A DNA stretch of 14,183 bases from the NCBI GenBank assembly GCA_902489575.1, contig CABUAQ010000046.1, positions 1 to 14,183 of the forward strand. The letters are read 5' to 3'. Source of the stretch: an uncultured bacterium (GTDB lineage: Bacteria; Cyanobacteriota; Vampirovibrionia; Gastranaerophilales; Gastranaerophilaceae). The position numbers were made by a program, and so were the translations under genes. Positions within the stretch are counted from its first letter, which is position 1. The number at the start of each line of letters is the position of its first letter. Shown here piece by piece: positions 1 to 6,908 of the stretch. Below the pieces are notes generated by a model, which saw only the letters and a program-made list of their open reading frames with translations, had not been told where the DNA came from and made no database searches.

Positions 1-57
1 TTTCATATTATTTTAATAAGACTTTTTAATGTTTTGTCAATAATTATTAATCTTATG

Positions 58-86
58 TTGAAATCTTAGATTACAGCAGTTATTAT
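58..86 (+). promoter_or_regulatory. Promoter for the envelope operon
   Basis: A TTGAAA box at 58-63, a 17-base spacer and a TATTAT box at 81-86 fit a sigma-70 type promoter. A start near 93 would give a leader of about 24 bases containing the AAGGAAGGA ribosome binding site at 102-110. It would serve the genes from 117 to 2432, which follow one another without clear terminators. Seen in sequence; activity is inferred. Confidence 0.55.
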
Positions 87-116
87 TAACTTATGGATAG
101 CAAGGAAGGAATATTT

Positions 117-614
117 ATGAAAAAGTTATTGGTTTCACTTTTGGTATTAGGGCTGGGTGTGCCTGTGTTTGCGATAAATGAATCGCCTAAATTAAGCAGG
201 AAATGTAGAAAGCATCCTGAAAAATGTCAAGTTCCATTGACAACTCCTGTAAATGAACAACAAATGACATTGGGTATTGTGCAGCGAAATATTAAAGTAG
301 GTACTTCTCAAACTGATGTAGCATTGGCATTAGGTTCTCCAAATATCGTAACCCAGGATGCTGAAGGTAGAGAAACCTGGATATATGATAAAGTTTCGTC
401 TATAACTTCTTATGGAAATTCAGGTTTTGGAGTTGGTGTAGGCGGCTTAGGCGGCGGGATGGGATCTGTCGGGTTCGGCGGAGGTCTTGGAAATGTTGCT
501 TATAACAAAAACGGTGGGACTGTCCAATCTGTACAAAAAACATTAACTGTTGTTTTGAAGTTTGATAAAAATAATAATGTAGAGTCATTTTCTTATCATA
601 TGAGTTCATTTTAG
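117..614 (+). CDS. Secreted BamE/SmpA-like protein with glycine-rich insert
   Basis: A 165-residue protein. Residues 1-19 form a signal peptide (MKKLL, hydrophobic core, VFA cleavage site) with no lipobox cysteine, so a soluble exported or periplasmic product is likely rather than a lipoprotein. Residues 52-90 (a GIV..NIKVGTSQ..V..ALGSPN pattern ending in ETWIYDK) match the small SmpA/OmlA (BamE-type) fold found in many envelope proteins. That fold is interrupted or extended by a glycine-rich stretch at about 100-128, and a final strand follows (TLTVVLKFD, then NNNVESF). The ATG at 117 was chosen because AAGGAAGGA lies 6 bases upstream; the in-frame ATG at 93 has no ribosome binding site and would hide the signal peptide. 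First gene of a probable four-gene operon; the next gene starts about 15 bases after the stop. An assembly or scaffold role at the envelope is inferred from the fold only. Confidence 0.8.
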   Translation: MKKLLVSLLVLGLGVPVFAINESPKLSRKCRKHPEKCQVPLTTPVNEQQMTLGIVQRNIKVGTSQTDVALALGSPNIVTQDAEGRETWIYDKVSSITSYGNSGFGVGVGGLGGGMGSVGFGGGLGNVAYNKNGGTVQSVQKTLTVVLKFDKNNNVESFSYHMSSF

Positions 615-628
615 GGAGGAAAGTGTTG

Positions 629-1153
629 GTGCTATTTCAACGTTTTTTTATAATTTTTCTTTTAGCAGCGTGTGCTTTACCTGTTTATGCAAAACGTCAA
701 AATGAAGAAATTATTACTCCGATGACTCAACTTGAGAAAAGACAATTTCAAACTCGTACTTATGATACTGTTGATAAGCCGCTTGTGATGAAGGCTATGT
801 TAAATGTTTTGCAGGATGAAGGTTTTATTGTGTATAATGCAAATCCGCTTCTTGGTTTTATATACGGCGTAAAAGATTTTGATACATCTGATCCTAATAT
901 TGATATTTCGAAAGAATTCGGATTGTCTAAGGCAAGATTAAATTGGAACGGGGTTAAAGTTGCGACAATTGAAACTACTGCAAATATTACCGAATATGGT
1001 AAAAGTATGCGTGTAAGAGTTAATTTTAAACGTAAGCTCCTTAATGTTTACGGTAATGCTCAGTTTATTGATGATGTTAATGATGAGAATTATTATCAGG
1101 AATTCTTCTCAAAAGTTGATAAGGCTATATTCTTGCAAAAACAAAAAATATGA
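629..1153 (+). CDS. Exported protein, paralogue of the next gene
   Basis: About 174 residues. The N-terminus is a signal peptide (MLFQRFF, hydrophobic core). LAAC at 12-15 would satisfy a lipobox, but VYA at 19-21 also offers a signal peptidase I site, so lipoprotein status is undecided. The mature part carries a pattern shared with the following gene: QLEKRQFQTRTYDT, then VMKAMLNVLQDEGF, N..PLLGFIYG, and near the end a YYQEFFSKVDKAIF motif. The pattern recalls a family of uncharacterised bacterial envelope proteins; I know no established function. The ribosome binding site GGGAGGA (614-620) begins in the stop codon of the previous gene. GTG at 623, TTG at 626 and GTG at 629 are all possible starts; spacing favours 629. 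The 3' end overlaps the next start by ATGA, implying translational coupling. Confidence 0.8.
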   Translation: MLFQRFFIIFLLAACALPVYAKRQNEEIITPMTQLEKRQFQTRTYDTVDKPLVMKAMLNVLQDEGFIVYNANPLLGFIYGVKDFDTSDPNIDISKEFGLSKARLNWNGVKVATIETTANITEYGKSMRVRVNFKRKLLNVYGNAQFIDDVNDENYYQEFFSKVDKAIFLQKQKI

Positions 1154-1755
1154 TAAAAAAATTTTTAACAGCGTTTATAATCATTGCTTTTGTCTTAGCA
1201 CCTGTAAATTTTGCGGGTGCTAAAAAGGTTAAGACATTATCTCAATTGGAAAGAAGAAATATCGAGACAAGACTTTTTGATACCCCCGATAGTACAAAAG
1301 TTATGAAAGCTGCTGTAAATACCTTACAAGACAGCGGGTTTGTTCTTCAGGAAATTGAACCTGAATTGGGCTATCTGCGTGCCAGAAAATATTATAAAAA
1401 ACGCTATTTATCAAAAGGCAGAGTTGCTTTGAATTCATTTTTATTTGCTCTTTTTGCTACATATGCGGTGTTTACTTATGGTATGACTTCTTATTATGTT
1501 GTTGATCCCGCCAGAAAAATAAATAATGAATTTAAGGATAAGACTGTTGTTATCGATTCAAATGTTAATGTTGAACCTTTTGGGCAAAATAAAACAAAAG
1601 TAAGATTGGTTCTGGTTCAGAAAGTTTTGCAAAATGCTGATGGATATTCGTTTGTAAAATCAGCACCAGTAAGAGTTTTTAGAGTTTATCAACCCGAAGT
1701 TTACAGAGAATTTTTTGCACAATTAGATAAAAGTATTTTTTATGAAGGGATATAA
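1150..1755 (+). CDS. Exported or membrane protein, paralogue of the previous gene
   Basis: A 201-residue protein that starts inside the stop codon of the upstream gene (ATGA overlap) and has no separate ribosome binding site, so it is probably translated by coupling. Residues 1-24 form a signal peptide (MIKKF, hydrophobic core, AGA before KK). It shares with its neighbour QLERRNIETRLFDT, VMKAAVNTLQDSGF, PELGYLRARK and a final YREFFAQLDKSIF. It differs by a strongly hydrophobic segment at about 93-118 that the paralogue lacks. That segment could anchor it in the membrane. The pair probably arose by tandem duplication and then diverged. Function unknown; the conserved ends suggest a shared fold of two modules. 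Confidence 0.8.
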   Translation: MIKKFLTAFIIIAFVLAPVNFAGAKKVKTLSQLERRNIETRLFDTPDSTKVMKAAVNTLQDSGFVLQEIEPELGYLRARKYYKKRYLSKGRVALNSFLFALFATYAVFTYGMTSYYVVDPARKINNEFKDKTVVIDSNVNVEPFGQNKTKVRLVLVQKVLQNADGYSFVKSAPVRVFRVYQPEVYREFFAQLDKSIFYEGI

Positions 1756-1757
1756 TT

Positions 1758-2432
1758 ATGCAATATGTTGCGATAAAACAAGAAGAAAGAAATGGTATTC
1801 AAATATTTACTGTTAATGCAATACCGCTAAAAAATAAAAGTAAGGCTGTGATTCAAAAAATTCCGCATCCGCTGGGTTCTGATATATTGGAATTTAAAAC
1901 TTTGGAAGAAGCTAAAGAAGCAGTTACTCTTGCAGGTTTTTCTTATGTACTTCCAAACGGACAAAAAAAGCATCTCTCCCCTGTGAAGCAAAAATCTGTT
2001 AGTAATAATTTGGGATATGAACAAATTGTTTTAAATGCTATCAAAGATAAAATAAATTCTTCAAATTTAAATGTGGCAGCAGCAGCACTTCTTGCTCTTT
2101 CCGAGTTTCCAGGGGAAGAAACCTTTGATATATTGTTTGAAAAATTAGGAGAAGATAACGATCTGATTCGAAAAAATGCAATTTCAGGAGTTTGCAGATA
2201 TCAAAATGTTTTGCAAAATAGAATTATTGACGCTCTAAAATCTTCAAACTGGGTTGTTAGAAATTCTGCACTTGTTTGTATTTCTAATATTTGTGATAAT
2301 GACAATGATGTCGAAAAGTTTATTGTACCGCTGACACAGGTTTGCAACGACACCAACACCATTGTGCAGGCACTTGCTCTTACAACACTTGCCAAAGTTT
2401 ATCAGGTTTATAATAAAAATAAAAAAGTTTAA
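1758..2432 (+). CDS. HEAT-repeat protein
   Basis: A 224-residue soluble protein. Residues 1-75 form a separate alpha/beta-looking N-terminal part (MQYVAIKQEERNGIQIF, then a FKTLEEAKEAV segment). From about 86 to 216 there are three to four HEAT-like helical repeats, seen as LNVAAAALLALSEF, DNDLIRKNAISGVCRY, SSNWVVRNSALVCISNI and DTNTIVQALALTTLAKVY. HEAT arrays are protein-binding scaffolds, so an adaptor role is likely but the partner is unknown. GAAGGGA at 1744-1750 is a good ribosome binding site 7 bases from the ATG. It starts two bases after the previous stop, so it belongs to the envelope operon although it has no signal peptide. Its stop overlaps by three bases the stop of the small convergent gene. 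Confidence 0.8.
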   Translation: MQYVAIKQEERNGIQIFTVNAIPLKNKSKAVIQKIPHPLGSDILEFKTLEEAKEAVTLAGFSYVLPNGQKKHLSPVKQKSVSNNLGYEQIVLNAIKDKINSSNLNVAAAALLALSEFPGEETFDILFEKLGEDNDLIRKNAISGVCRYQNVLQNRIIDALKSSNWVVRNSALVCISNICDNDNDVEKFIVPLTQVCNDTNTIVQALALTTLAKVYQVYNKNKKV

Positions 2433-2608
2433 TAACTTCCTTTTCTCATTAAATCTGATAGTTTAAGTTCTTTTGGGGCAGGTATTTTCTTTTTTTGTCT
2501 TTCCACCGGGCTTACGGCTTCTTCCTTAAATTCTGAAAGTCCTACTTTTGCACTTGTATTTTCTTTTAGCATAAAAATTTCTTGCAGCAGTGATATTATA
2601 TTACCCAT
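2429..2608 (-). CDS. Small conserved-looking hypothetical protein (59 aa)
   Basis: Begins MGNIISLLQEIF and ends with a basic, proline-containing tail (KKKIPAPKELKLSDLMRKGSY). Not recognised. Support for a real gene comes from its signals: an AGGAG ribosome binding site at 2617-2621, 8 bases from the ATG, and a perfect TATAAT (minus strand, 2628-2633) just upstream. An 18-codon upstream extension is open but would cross both signals, so this start is preferred. It is divergent from the HEAT gene at 2737 and converges on the HEAT gene ending at 2432. The amphipathic N-terminus followed by a charged tail could be a peptide that docks on a partner; that is a guess. Confidence 0.55.
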   Translation of the reverse strand: MGNIISLLQEIFMLKENTSAKVGLSEFKEEAVSPVERQKKKIPAPKELKLSDLMRKGSY

Positions 2609-2627
2609 ATTCGTTTCTCCTACAATT

Positions 2628-2633
2628 ATTATA
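2628..2633 (-). promoter_or_regulatory. -10 box of the small minus-strand gene
   Basis: A perfect TATAAT on the minus strand. I see no good -35 box at the usual distance. A start near 2621 would leave a leader of about 13 bases that just includes the AGGAG site. Confidence 0.4.
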
Positions 2634-2698
2634 GCGGATTTGGTTGGCTGTATATCATACATTTAAACGATTTAGTGCTGAAATTTCATTATACTTTA

Positions 2699-2707
2699 TG
2701 TTATATT
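2699..2707 (+). promoter_or_regulatory. Extended -10 promoter of the second HEAT gene
   Basis: TGT followed by TATATT, an extended -10 element without a recognisable -35 box. A start near 2714 gives a leader of about 23 bases holding the AGGAAGGA site at 2722-2729. It is divergent from the -10 box at 2628-2633. Confidence 0.45.
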
Positions 2708-2736
2708 GTTTATACAGGCTTAGGAAGGATTAAAAT

Positions 2737-3447
2737 TTGAATACCGGTTATTATGAAACTTTGAATGAAAATTTTACACAGGCTTTGATGCTTTATGAAA
2801 AAGATTATTCGCATAATGAATTGATTGAGTTACTTAAAGATGGAAATATTGTTCAAAAGCAAATTGCAGCGTTGAGGCTTGAGGGAATTTATTCTGATTA
2901 TGATGCAAAAGTACTTCTGGACAATCTTACAGGTCAAGATGGTAAAATAAGGGAAGCTGTGTCATTAAAACTTAACGAATTTATGTCTAATCCAGAGTAT
3001 ATTAAATATTTTAAAAATACTTCTGCTTATAATGTTTTTCTTGATGCGATTATTGATATAAATGCAAATATTTGCCGTAATGTTATTAATGCAATCTCAA
3101 ATTTGAAAGAAGATAAAACATTTTGTAAAATCTTTTGTAATGATCTTACGGCTTTGACATTGGAATTGCTCGCAAAAATTGAAACTTTTGATTTCCAAGA
3201 AGGTAAATATAAAATTAATAAAGAGGTTTTTAAGTTATATTGGTGTCTTGAAACGGTTTATCTGTTTTGGGATAAAATGGATTTTGATTTTTTAAAACAA
3301 ATTATATTACGTTCCAAAAACGTTCAAGAGTACACTATAAGAGAAAAAGCTGCAAAAATATTATCTTGTGGGTTTGAGGATGTGGAATTGTCAGCGGCAC
3401 AAGAAGAACTTCGTTCTGATAATAATTATTACGTTCGCCGCTTCTAG
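2737..3447 (+). CDS. HEAT-repeat protein, possibly truncated
   Basis: A 236-residue, mostly helical protein starting at TTG, placed 7 bases after the strong AGGAAGGA site; no better ATG is near. Repeat-like helices occur at 27-52 (ELIELLKDGNIVQKQIAALR), 55-83, 98-124 and 197-236 (IREKAAKILSCGF, then AAQEELRSDNNYYVRRF). The middle (140-195) is richer in aromatic residues and less regular. The chain stops right after NYYVRRF, which in HEAT proteins normally opens a helix pair, and the stop lies at the edge of a GC-richer palindromic block. Loss of the last repeat by insertion of that block is therefore plausible. No signal peptide. It belongs to the same broad class as the gene at 1758-2432 but is not a close copy. 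Partner and function unknown. Confidence 0.75.
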   Translation: MNTGYYETLNENFTQALMLYEKDYSHNELIELLKDGNIVQKQIAALRLEGIYSDYDAKVLLDNLTGQDGKIREAVSLKLNEFMSNPEYIKYFKNTSAYNVFLDAIIDINANICRNVINAISNLKEDKTFCKIFCNDLTALTLELLAKIETFDFQEGKYKINKEVFKLYWCLETVYLFWDKMDFDFLKQIILRSKNVQEYTIREKAAKILSCGFEDVELSAAQEELRSDNNYYVRRF

Positions 3448-3540
3448 TGTGCTCGCCGCACGGGGTACTTTGCCGCAAACAGTAACACTTTATACTGCAA
3501 CAATTCTGCTCCGCAGAATCTTCGCCGGACTGGGTAAATT
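3448..3540. repeat. GC-richer block of short palindromes
   Basis: This intergenic stretch is visibly richer in G and C than its surroundings. It contains a GTGC/GCAC hairpin with loop TCGCC near 3450-3462, and a perfect 7-base stem at 3503-3509 and 3513-3519 (ATTCTGC and GCAGAAT) with loop TCC. No T-run follows, so it is not a standard intrinsic terminator. It resembles small dispersed palindromic repeats; this is judged from style, since no second full copy is in the window. Confidence 0.45.
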
Positions 3541-3551
3541 AATATTATTTA

Positions 3552-3560
3552 TGTTATAAT
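3552..3560 (+). promoter_or_regulatory. Extended -10 promoter of metF
   Basis: TGT directly followed by a perfect TATAAT at 3555-3560, only six bases before the metF ATG. Transcription would start at or next to the A of the ATG, predicting a leaderless message. Confidence 0.5.
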
Positions 3561-3566
3561 CCTATT

Positions 3567-4421
3567 ATGGAATTGAATGAGATTTATCAAAATCAAGATT
3601 TTCAGGCTAATGGCAGTGCTGTTAAGGTTTCATTTGAAGTTTTTCCTCCTAAGGATGGAAATATTTCAAAACTTTTTGATGAGTTGAGAATTTTGAAAAA
3701 ATATAATCCTCAGCTTGTTTCGTTAACTTATGGTGCAAACGGCGGAACACGTGATTTTTCACTTGAACTTTTAAGAACTATTCTTGATTTAGAATTGAAT
3801 GTAATGCCGCATTTTACATGTATGTGTTCTTCAAAGGAAATTATTGAACATTACATAACCCAAATTGAGAACATGGGGATTGAAAATATTCTTGCTCTTC
3901 GGGGTGATAAAATAGATGGTGACGAGTTGTGTACAGTTGATTTTAGGTATGCCAACGAACTGGTTGACTTTATTCATCAGAAAACTACATTATCAATTGG
4001 GGTTGCCGGATATCCGGAAGGACATATTGAAGCAGAATCGTTAGATATGGATATTGATAATCTTAAACGAAAAGTTGACGCAGGTGCTTCTGCAATTTTT
4101 ACTCAAATGTTTTTTGATAATAATAAATTTTTTGAGTATGTTCAACGTATACGCGATGCGGAAATTTATTTACCTGTTATTCCCGGAATTCTTCCTGTAA
4201 GAAGTTTAAATCAAATGGATAAGATGATATCTATGGCTAGAATTTCGGTGCCAAAATCTTTACGTACTCAACTTGAACAATTCCCTGATGATGTCAAAAA
4301 AATTGGGACAGAATTTGCAATAAATCAGTGCGGTGAGTTAATTGATTCCGGAGTTTGCGGAATTCATTTCTTTACGCTTAATCATTCGGATCAGGTTTGT
4401 CAGGTCTTAGATAATATATAA
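3567..4421 (+). CDS. metF: Methylenetetrahydrofolate reductase
   Basis: 284 residues, the normal length of the bacterial FAD-binding, single-domain enzyme. It reduces 5,10-methylene-tetrahydrofolate to 5-methyl-tetrahydrofolate, the methyl donor for methionine synthesis, in the cytoplasm. Family motifs are in order: SFEVFPPK (Glu24 matches the catalytic Glu of E. coli MetF), LVSLTYGANGGTRD at 50-63, HFTC at 82-85, NILALRGD ending at Asp114, GVAGYPEGH at 145-153, QMFFDN at 180-185, PVIPGILP at 203-210 and GIHFFTLN near the end. No ribosome binding site precedes the ATG and a TATAAT lies six bases away, so leaderless initiation is likely. deoC follows 17 bases after the stop and is probably co-transcribed. 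Confidence 0.95.
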   Translation: MELNEIYQNQDFQANGSAVKVSFEVFPPKDGNISKLFDELRILKKYNPQLVSLTYGANGGTRDFSLELLRTILDLELNVMPHFTCMCSSKEIIEHYITQIENMGIENILALRGDKIDGDELCTVDFRYANELVDFIHQKTTLSIGVAGYPEGHIEAESLDMDIDNLKRKVDAGASAIFTQMFFDNNKFFEYVQRIRDAEIYLPVIPGILPVRSLNQMDKMISMARISVPKSLRTQLEQFPDDVKKIGTEFAINQCGELIDSGVCGIHFFTLNHSDQVCQVLDNI

Positions 4422-4438
4422 TAAGGAGAGCACCATTT

Positions 4439-5089
4439 ATGGAAAATTTAAATCAGTATATAGAACACACATTGTTAAAACAGGATGCAACAAATGCTGA
4501 ATTTATTAAACTTTTCAAGGAAGCTGATGAAAATAATTTTTGTGGTGTATGTATAAATCCTTGTTATGTGAAGTTTGCAAAAAAAATTCTTACAAACCAA
4601 AATGTAAAAATAGTTACAGTAATTGGTTTCCCTCTGGGTGCAAATACTACCGAAACAAAGATTTTTGAAACGATAAACGCTGTAAAAGACGGTGCTGATG
4701 AAATTGATATGGTAATTAATGTTACTAAAGTAAAGGAATATCAGACTGATTTTCTTGTGGATGAGATCAAACAAATAAAAACTGCTTGTAGCGGTAAGAA
4801 TTTGAAAGTTATTTTGGAAACAGATCTTCTGACCAAGGATGAAATTAAATATGCCTGCGAATGTTCAATAAAAGGTGGTGCGGATTTTGTGAAGACATCA
4901 ACAGGATTTGTGAAAAACGGAGTTGGTGCAAAAGTCGAAGATGTAGAACTTATGTACAAAACGGTTTCCCCTTTTGGCTTGCAGGTAAAAGCATCAGGCG
5001 GTATTCGTGATAAAGAAACGGCTATTGCAATGATTAATGCCGGAGCCTCCCGTCTCGGTACGAGTTCCGGTGTAAAAATTGTTTCTTAA
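4439..5089 (+). CDS. deoC: Deoxyribose-phosphate aldolase
   Basis: 216 residues, typical of the short DeoC class. It cleaves 2-deoxyribose 5-phosphate to glyceraldehyde 3-phosphate and acetaldehyde, feeding deoxynucleoside sugars into glycolysis. Seen: the early IEHTLLKQDAT motif, VIGFPLGANTTETK at 61-74, DEIDMVIN with Asp90, KVILETDLL, the Schiff-base lysine Lys152 in FVKTSTGF, and Lys184 in VKASGGIR followed by a GASRLGTSSG phosphate-binding loop. Asp90, Lys152 and Lys184 correspond to the known catalytic trio of the E. coli enzyme. AAGGAG at 4423-4428 precedes the ATG by 10 bases. It is the second gene of a two-gene unit with metF; the pairing is not a classical pathway link and may be chance. 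Confidence 0.95.
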   Translation: MENLNQYIEHTLLKQDATNAEFIKLFKEADENNFCGVCINPCYVKFAKKILTNQNVKIVTVIGFPLGANTTETKIFETINAVKDGADEIDMVINVTKVKEYQTDFLVDEIKQIKTACSGKNLKVILETDLLTKDEIKYACECSIKGGADFVKTSTGFVKNGVGAKVEDVELMYKTVSPFGLQVKASGGIRDKETAIAMINAGASRLGTSSGVKIVS

Positions 5090-5103
5090 CAAAAGTTTAA
5101 GTA

Positions 5104-5133
5104 TTGTCAATTAAATTTTTGTTCTTATTTAAT
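5104..5133 (+). promoter_or_regulatory. Possible promoter before the gene at 5156
   Basis: TTGTCA at 5104-5109 is followed after 18 bases by TTTAAT at 5128-5133; TAATAT two bases further is an alternative -10. A start near 5140 would be very close to the AGGAGG site at 5142-5147. Weak to moderate match. Confidence 0.3.
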
Positions 5134-5155
5134 ATAGAAACAGGAGGTCCATGTC

Positions 5156-5773
5156 ATGAATGTACAACCAATCCCTTTTACATCAAATCCTAAGACAATA
5201 TCTGTTGATAATAAAAAAAATAAAAGAATTGAAACGGTTTCCAGGGCTCAATATAAGACGGAGATTCTTACAGGAGACTTTTTTGTCGGTGGGCTTACCG
5301 GTTACTCTCTTTTAAATATTCTGGGTACAAAAAATATATTGAAAAAAATTGATGAACTTCCTAAAGATGATATTATAAAAAGTGTAAGTAAATCGTTTAA
5401 GAAAAATATCAAATGGGGGCTTTTGGCCGGTGCTGCTTCTGTTGTGGTTGGTCATTTCTGGTTTAATCTCACAGAATCCTGGCAAAAAAAGCTGATTGCT
5501 AAGTCTGAATCTTATGATGCAGAGTCAAAAGCTTTAATGGAGCAGGTAAAAGCTCAAAAAGAATTAAATGCGGCAATAAAATCCGGTGATAAGGTTGCAC
5601 AAAAAGCTGCCCTTGAAAAATATAATGCAGCTGTGGAACAAGAGGTTGCTATAAAAAATGCCAGAAAAAATGGAAATCCTGAAAAAGTTCAAGATTCTGA
5701 GCCGGCAGAAAAATCAGAGACTGAAGTTAATGTTGATGAGAAAATGACAGATGAACTGCAAGAAGATAAATAA
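5156..5773 (+). CDS. Unknown membrane/coiled-coil protein with PFTSNP N-terminus
   Basis: 205 residues, not recognised as a named family. It opens with MNVQPIPFTSNP, a short Phe-Thr-Ser style N-terminus that I associate with many uncharacterised Gastranaerophilales proteins. A mildly hydrophobic stretch lies at about 40-57 and a clearer membrane helix at about 87-105 (WGLLAGAASVVVGHFWF). A long Ala/Lys/Glu-rich helix at 108-172 looks like a coiled coil, and the acidic tail (about 178-205) is probably disordered. No cleavable signal peptide. A strong AGGAGG (5142-5147) lies 8 bases before the ATG; another ATG at 5151 reads only two codons to a stop that overlaps this start. It sits 40 bases before flhB in the same direction, so a link to the export apparatus is possible, but flhB has its own -10 element. 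Confidence 0.7.
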   Translation: MNVQPIPFTSNPKTISVDNKKNKRIETVSRAQYKTEILTGDFFVGGLTGYSLLNILGTKNILKKIDELPKDDIIKSVSKSFKKNIKWGLLAGAASVVVGHFWFNLTESWQKKLIAKSESYDAESKALMEQVKAQKELNAAIKSGDKVAQKAALEKYNAAVEQEVAIKNARKNGNPEKVQDSEPAEKSETEVNVDEKMTDELQEDK

Positions 5774-5778
5774 ATCTG

Positions 5779-5787
5779 TGCTATAAT
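5779..5787 (+). promoter_or_regulatory. Extended -10 promoter of flhB
   Basis: TGC followed by a perfect TATAAT (5782-5787). No TTGACA-like box at the right distance. A start near 5794 gives a leader of about 20 bases with a GAAGGGA-type site. The ten bases GTGCTATAAT recur at 7626-7635. Confidence 0.5.
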
Positions 5788-5813
5788 GTAGAATCAGAAG
5801 GGATTAGAGCAGT

Positions 5814-6890
5814 ATGGGTGATGAAGACAAACAGTTTGACGCCACCCCCAGGAAACTGGAACAGGCAAGGAAAGAAGGGCAGGTTGTTAAGTCAAAAGAC
5901 TTTTCAACAGCGGTTTCGCTGCTTATTTTGTTTTCTGTAATTTTTGGGCTTGCTCCGTTTATTTGGGAACAGATTGTTCAGGTTTTTACTCTTCTTTATG
6001 AGCAAATTCCAAATGCCCATATTGATAAGATAGGGTATATGTACGTATTGCTTATTGCTGTTAAAGGTGCAGCTCTGATTATTGGTCCGATACTTCTGAT
6101 TGCCTGGATTGTTGCTGTTTTAGCAGACTTTGTTCAGGTAGGACCGCTGGTTGCGGTTGCCCCTCTAATGCCAAAACTTGATAAACTTAATCCGACAAAA
6201 TATTTTAAAAATATTATGTCTATAAAAACTTTATTTGAGTTATTTAAAAATATAGTCAAGGTTATAATTCTCGGGTATATCGGCTGGATGGTTTATAAAG
6301 ACCATATTGAATCAATTCTTATGCTGGCATCTGTGGACAACAACTTTGCGGTAATGATTGAATTTGGGAAAATTATTACTGAATTTATTTTTAAAGCTTG
6401 TATCGCATTTTTAATTATTGCGGCAGCTGATTACGGGGTTACCAAATGGAAGTTTTTAAAAGATCAAAAAATGTCATTTAAGGAAATTAAAGATGAATAC
6501 AAGAATTCTGAAGGTGATCCAAATGTAAAAGCCGCACTGCGTCAGCGTCGTATGCAAATGCTTCAGCAAGGTGCAATGGATGCTGTTCCTACTGCGGATT
6601 TTGTTGTTACCAATCCTACCCATGTTGCATGTGCTCTAAAATATGTTGCAGAAGAAATGGATTCTCCTATGCTAATTGCAAAGGGAACTGAACTCATCGC
6701 TAAAAAGATTATTGATATTGCAAAAGAACATAATGTTCCGGTTATAGAAAATCCGCCTGTAGCAAGAGCACTTTTCAAAATGGTCGATATTAACCAATCA
6801 ATTCCGCCGGAATTGTATAAAGCTGTTGCTGAAATCCTAATGTTTGTTTACAAAATGAAAAATACATCAAATAAACGACCGCGAAATTAA
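5814..6890 (+). CDS. flhB: FlhB/SctU-family type III export switch protein
   Basis: 358 residues, the usual length. This inner-membrane component of the flagellar or type III export gate changes substrate specificity after self-cleavage. Seen: the N-terminal ATPRKLEQARKEGQVVKSKD motif; about four membrane segments near 32-51, 75-105, 145-163 and 185-206; the cytoplasmic linker with GDPNVKAALRQRRMQM; the autocleavage motif NPTH at 267-270 in VVTNPTHVACALKY; and VPVIENPPVARALF with IPPELYKAVAEIL. The C-terminal motifs read more like flagellar FlhB than injectisome SctU, but the two are hard to separate. None of the usual partners (flhA, fliP, fliQ, fliR) is within the window. The sigma-factor gene follows within about 20 bases, as in flagellar loci. 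Confidence 0.92.
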   Translation: MGDEDKQFDATPRKLEQARKEGQVVKSKDFSTAVSLLILFSVIFGLAPFIWEQIVQVFTLLYEQIPNAHIDKIGYMYVLLIAVKGAALIIGPILLIAWIVAVLADFVQVGPLVAVAPLMPKLDKLNPTKYFKNIMSIKTLFELFKNIVKVIILGYIGWMVYKDHIESILMLASVDNNFAVMIEFGKIITEFIFKACIAFLIIAAADYGVTKWKFLKDQKMSFKEIKDEYKNSEGDPNVKAALRQRRMQMLQQGAMDAVPTADFVVTNPTHVACALKYVAEEMDSPMLIAKGTELIAKKIIDIAKEHNVPVIENPPVARALFKMVDINQSIPPELYKAVAEILMFVYKMKNTSNKRPRN

Positions 6891-6908
6891 TATCTTGTAG
6901 TATTATTG

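Noticed and set aside
3503..3519. Perfect hairpin as a terminator of the HEAT gene
   Set aside because: No run of T follows and the stem is part of a larger palindromic block.
3368..3559. Plus-strand 63-codon frame overlapping the end of the second HEAT gene
   Set aside because: Out-of-frame shadow of the HEAT gene extended through the palindromic block; no start signals.
4475..4959. Two minus-strand frames inside deoC
   Set aside because: Antisense shadows of a clearly recognised enzyme, with no start signals.
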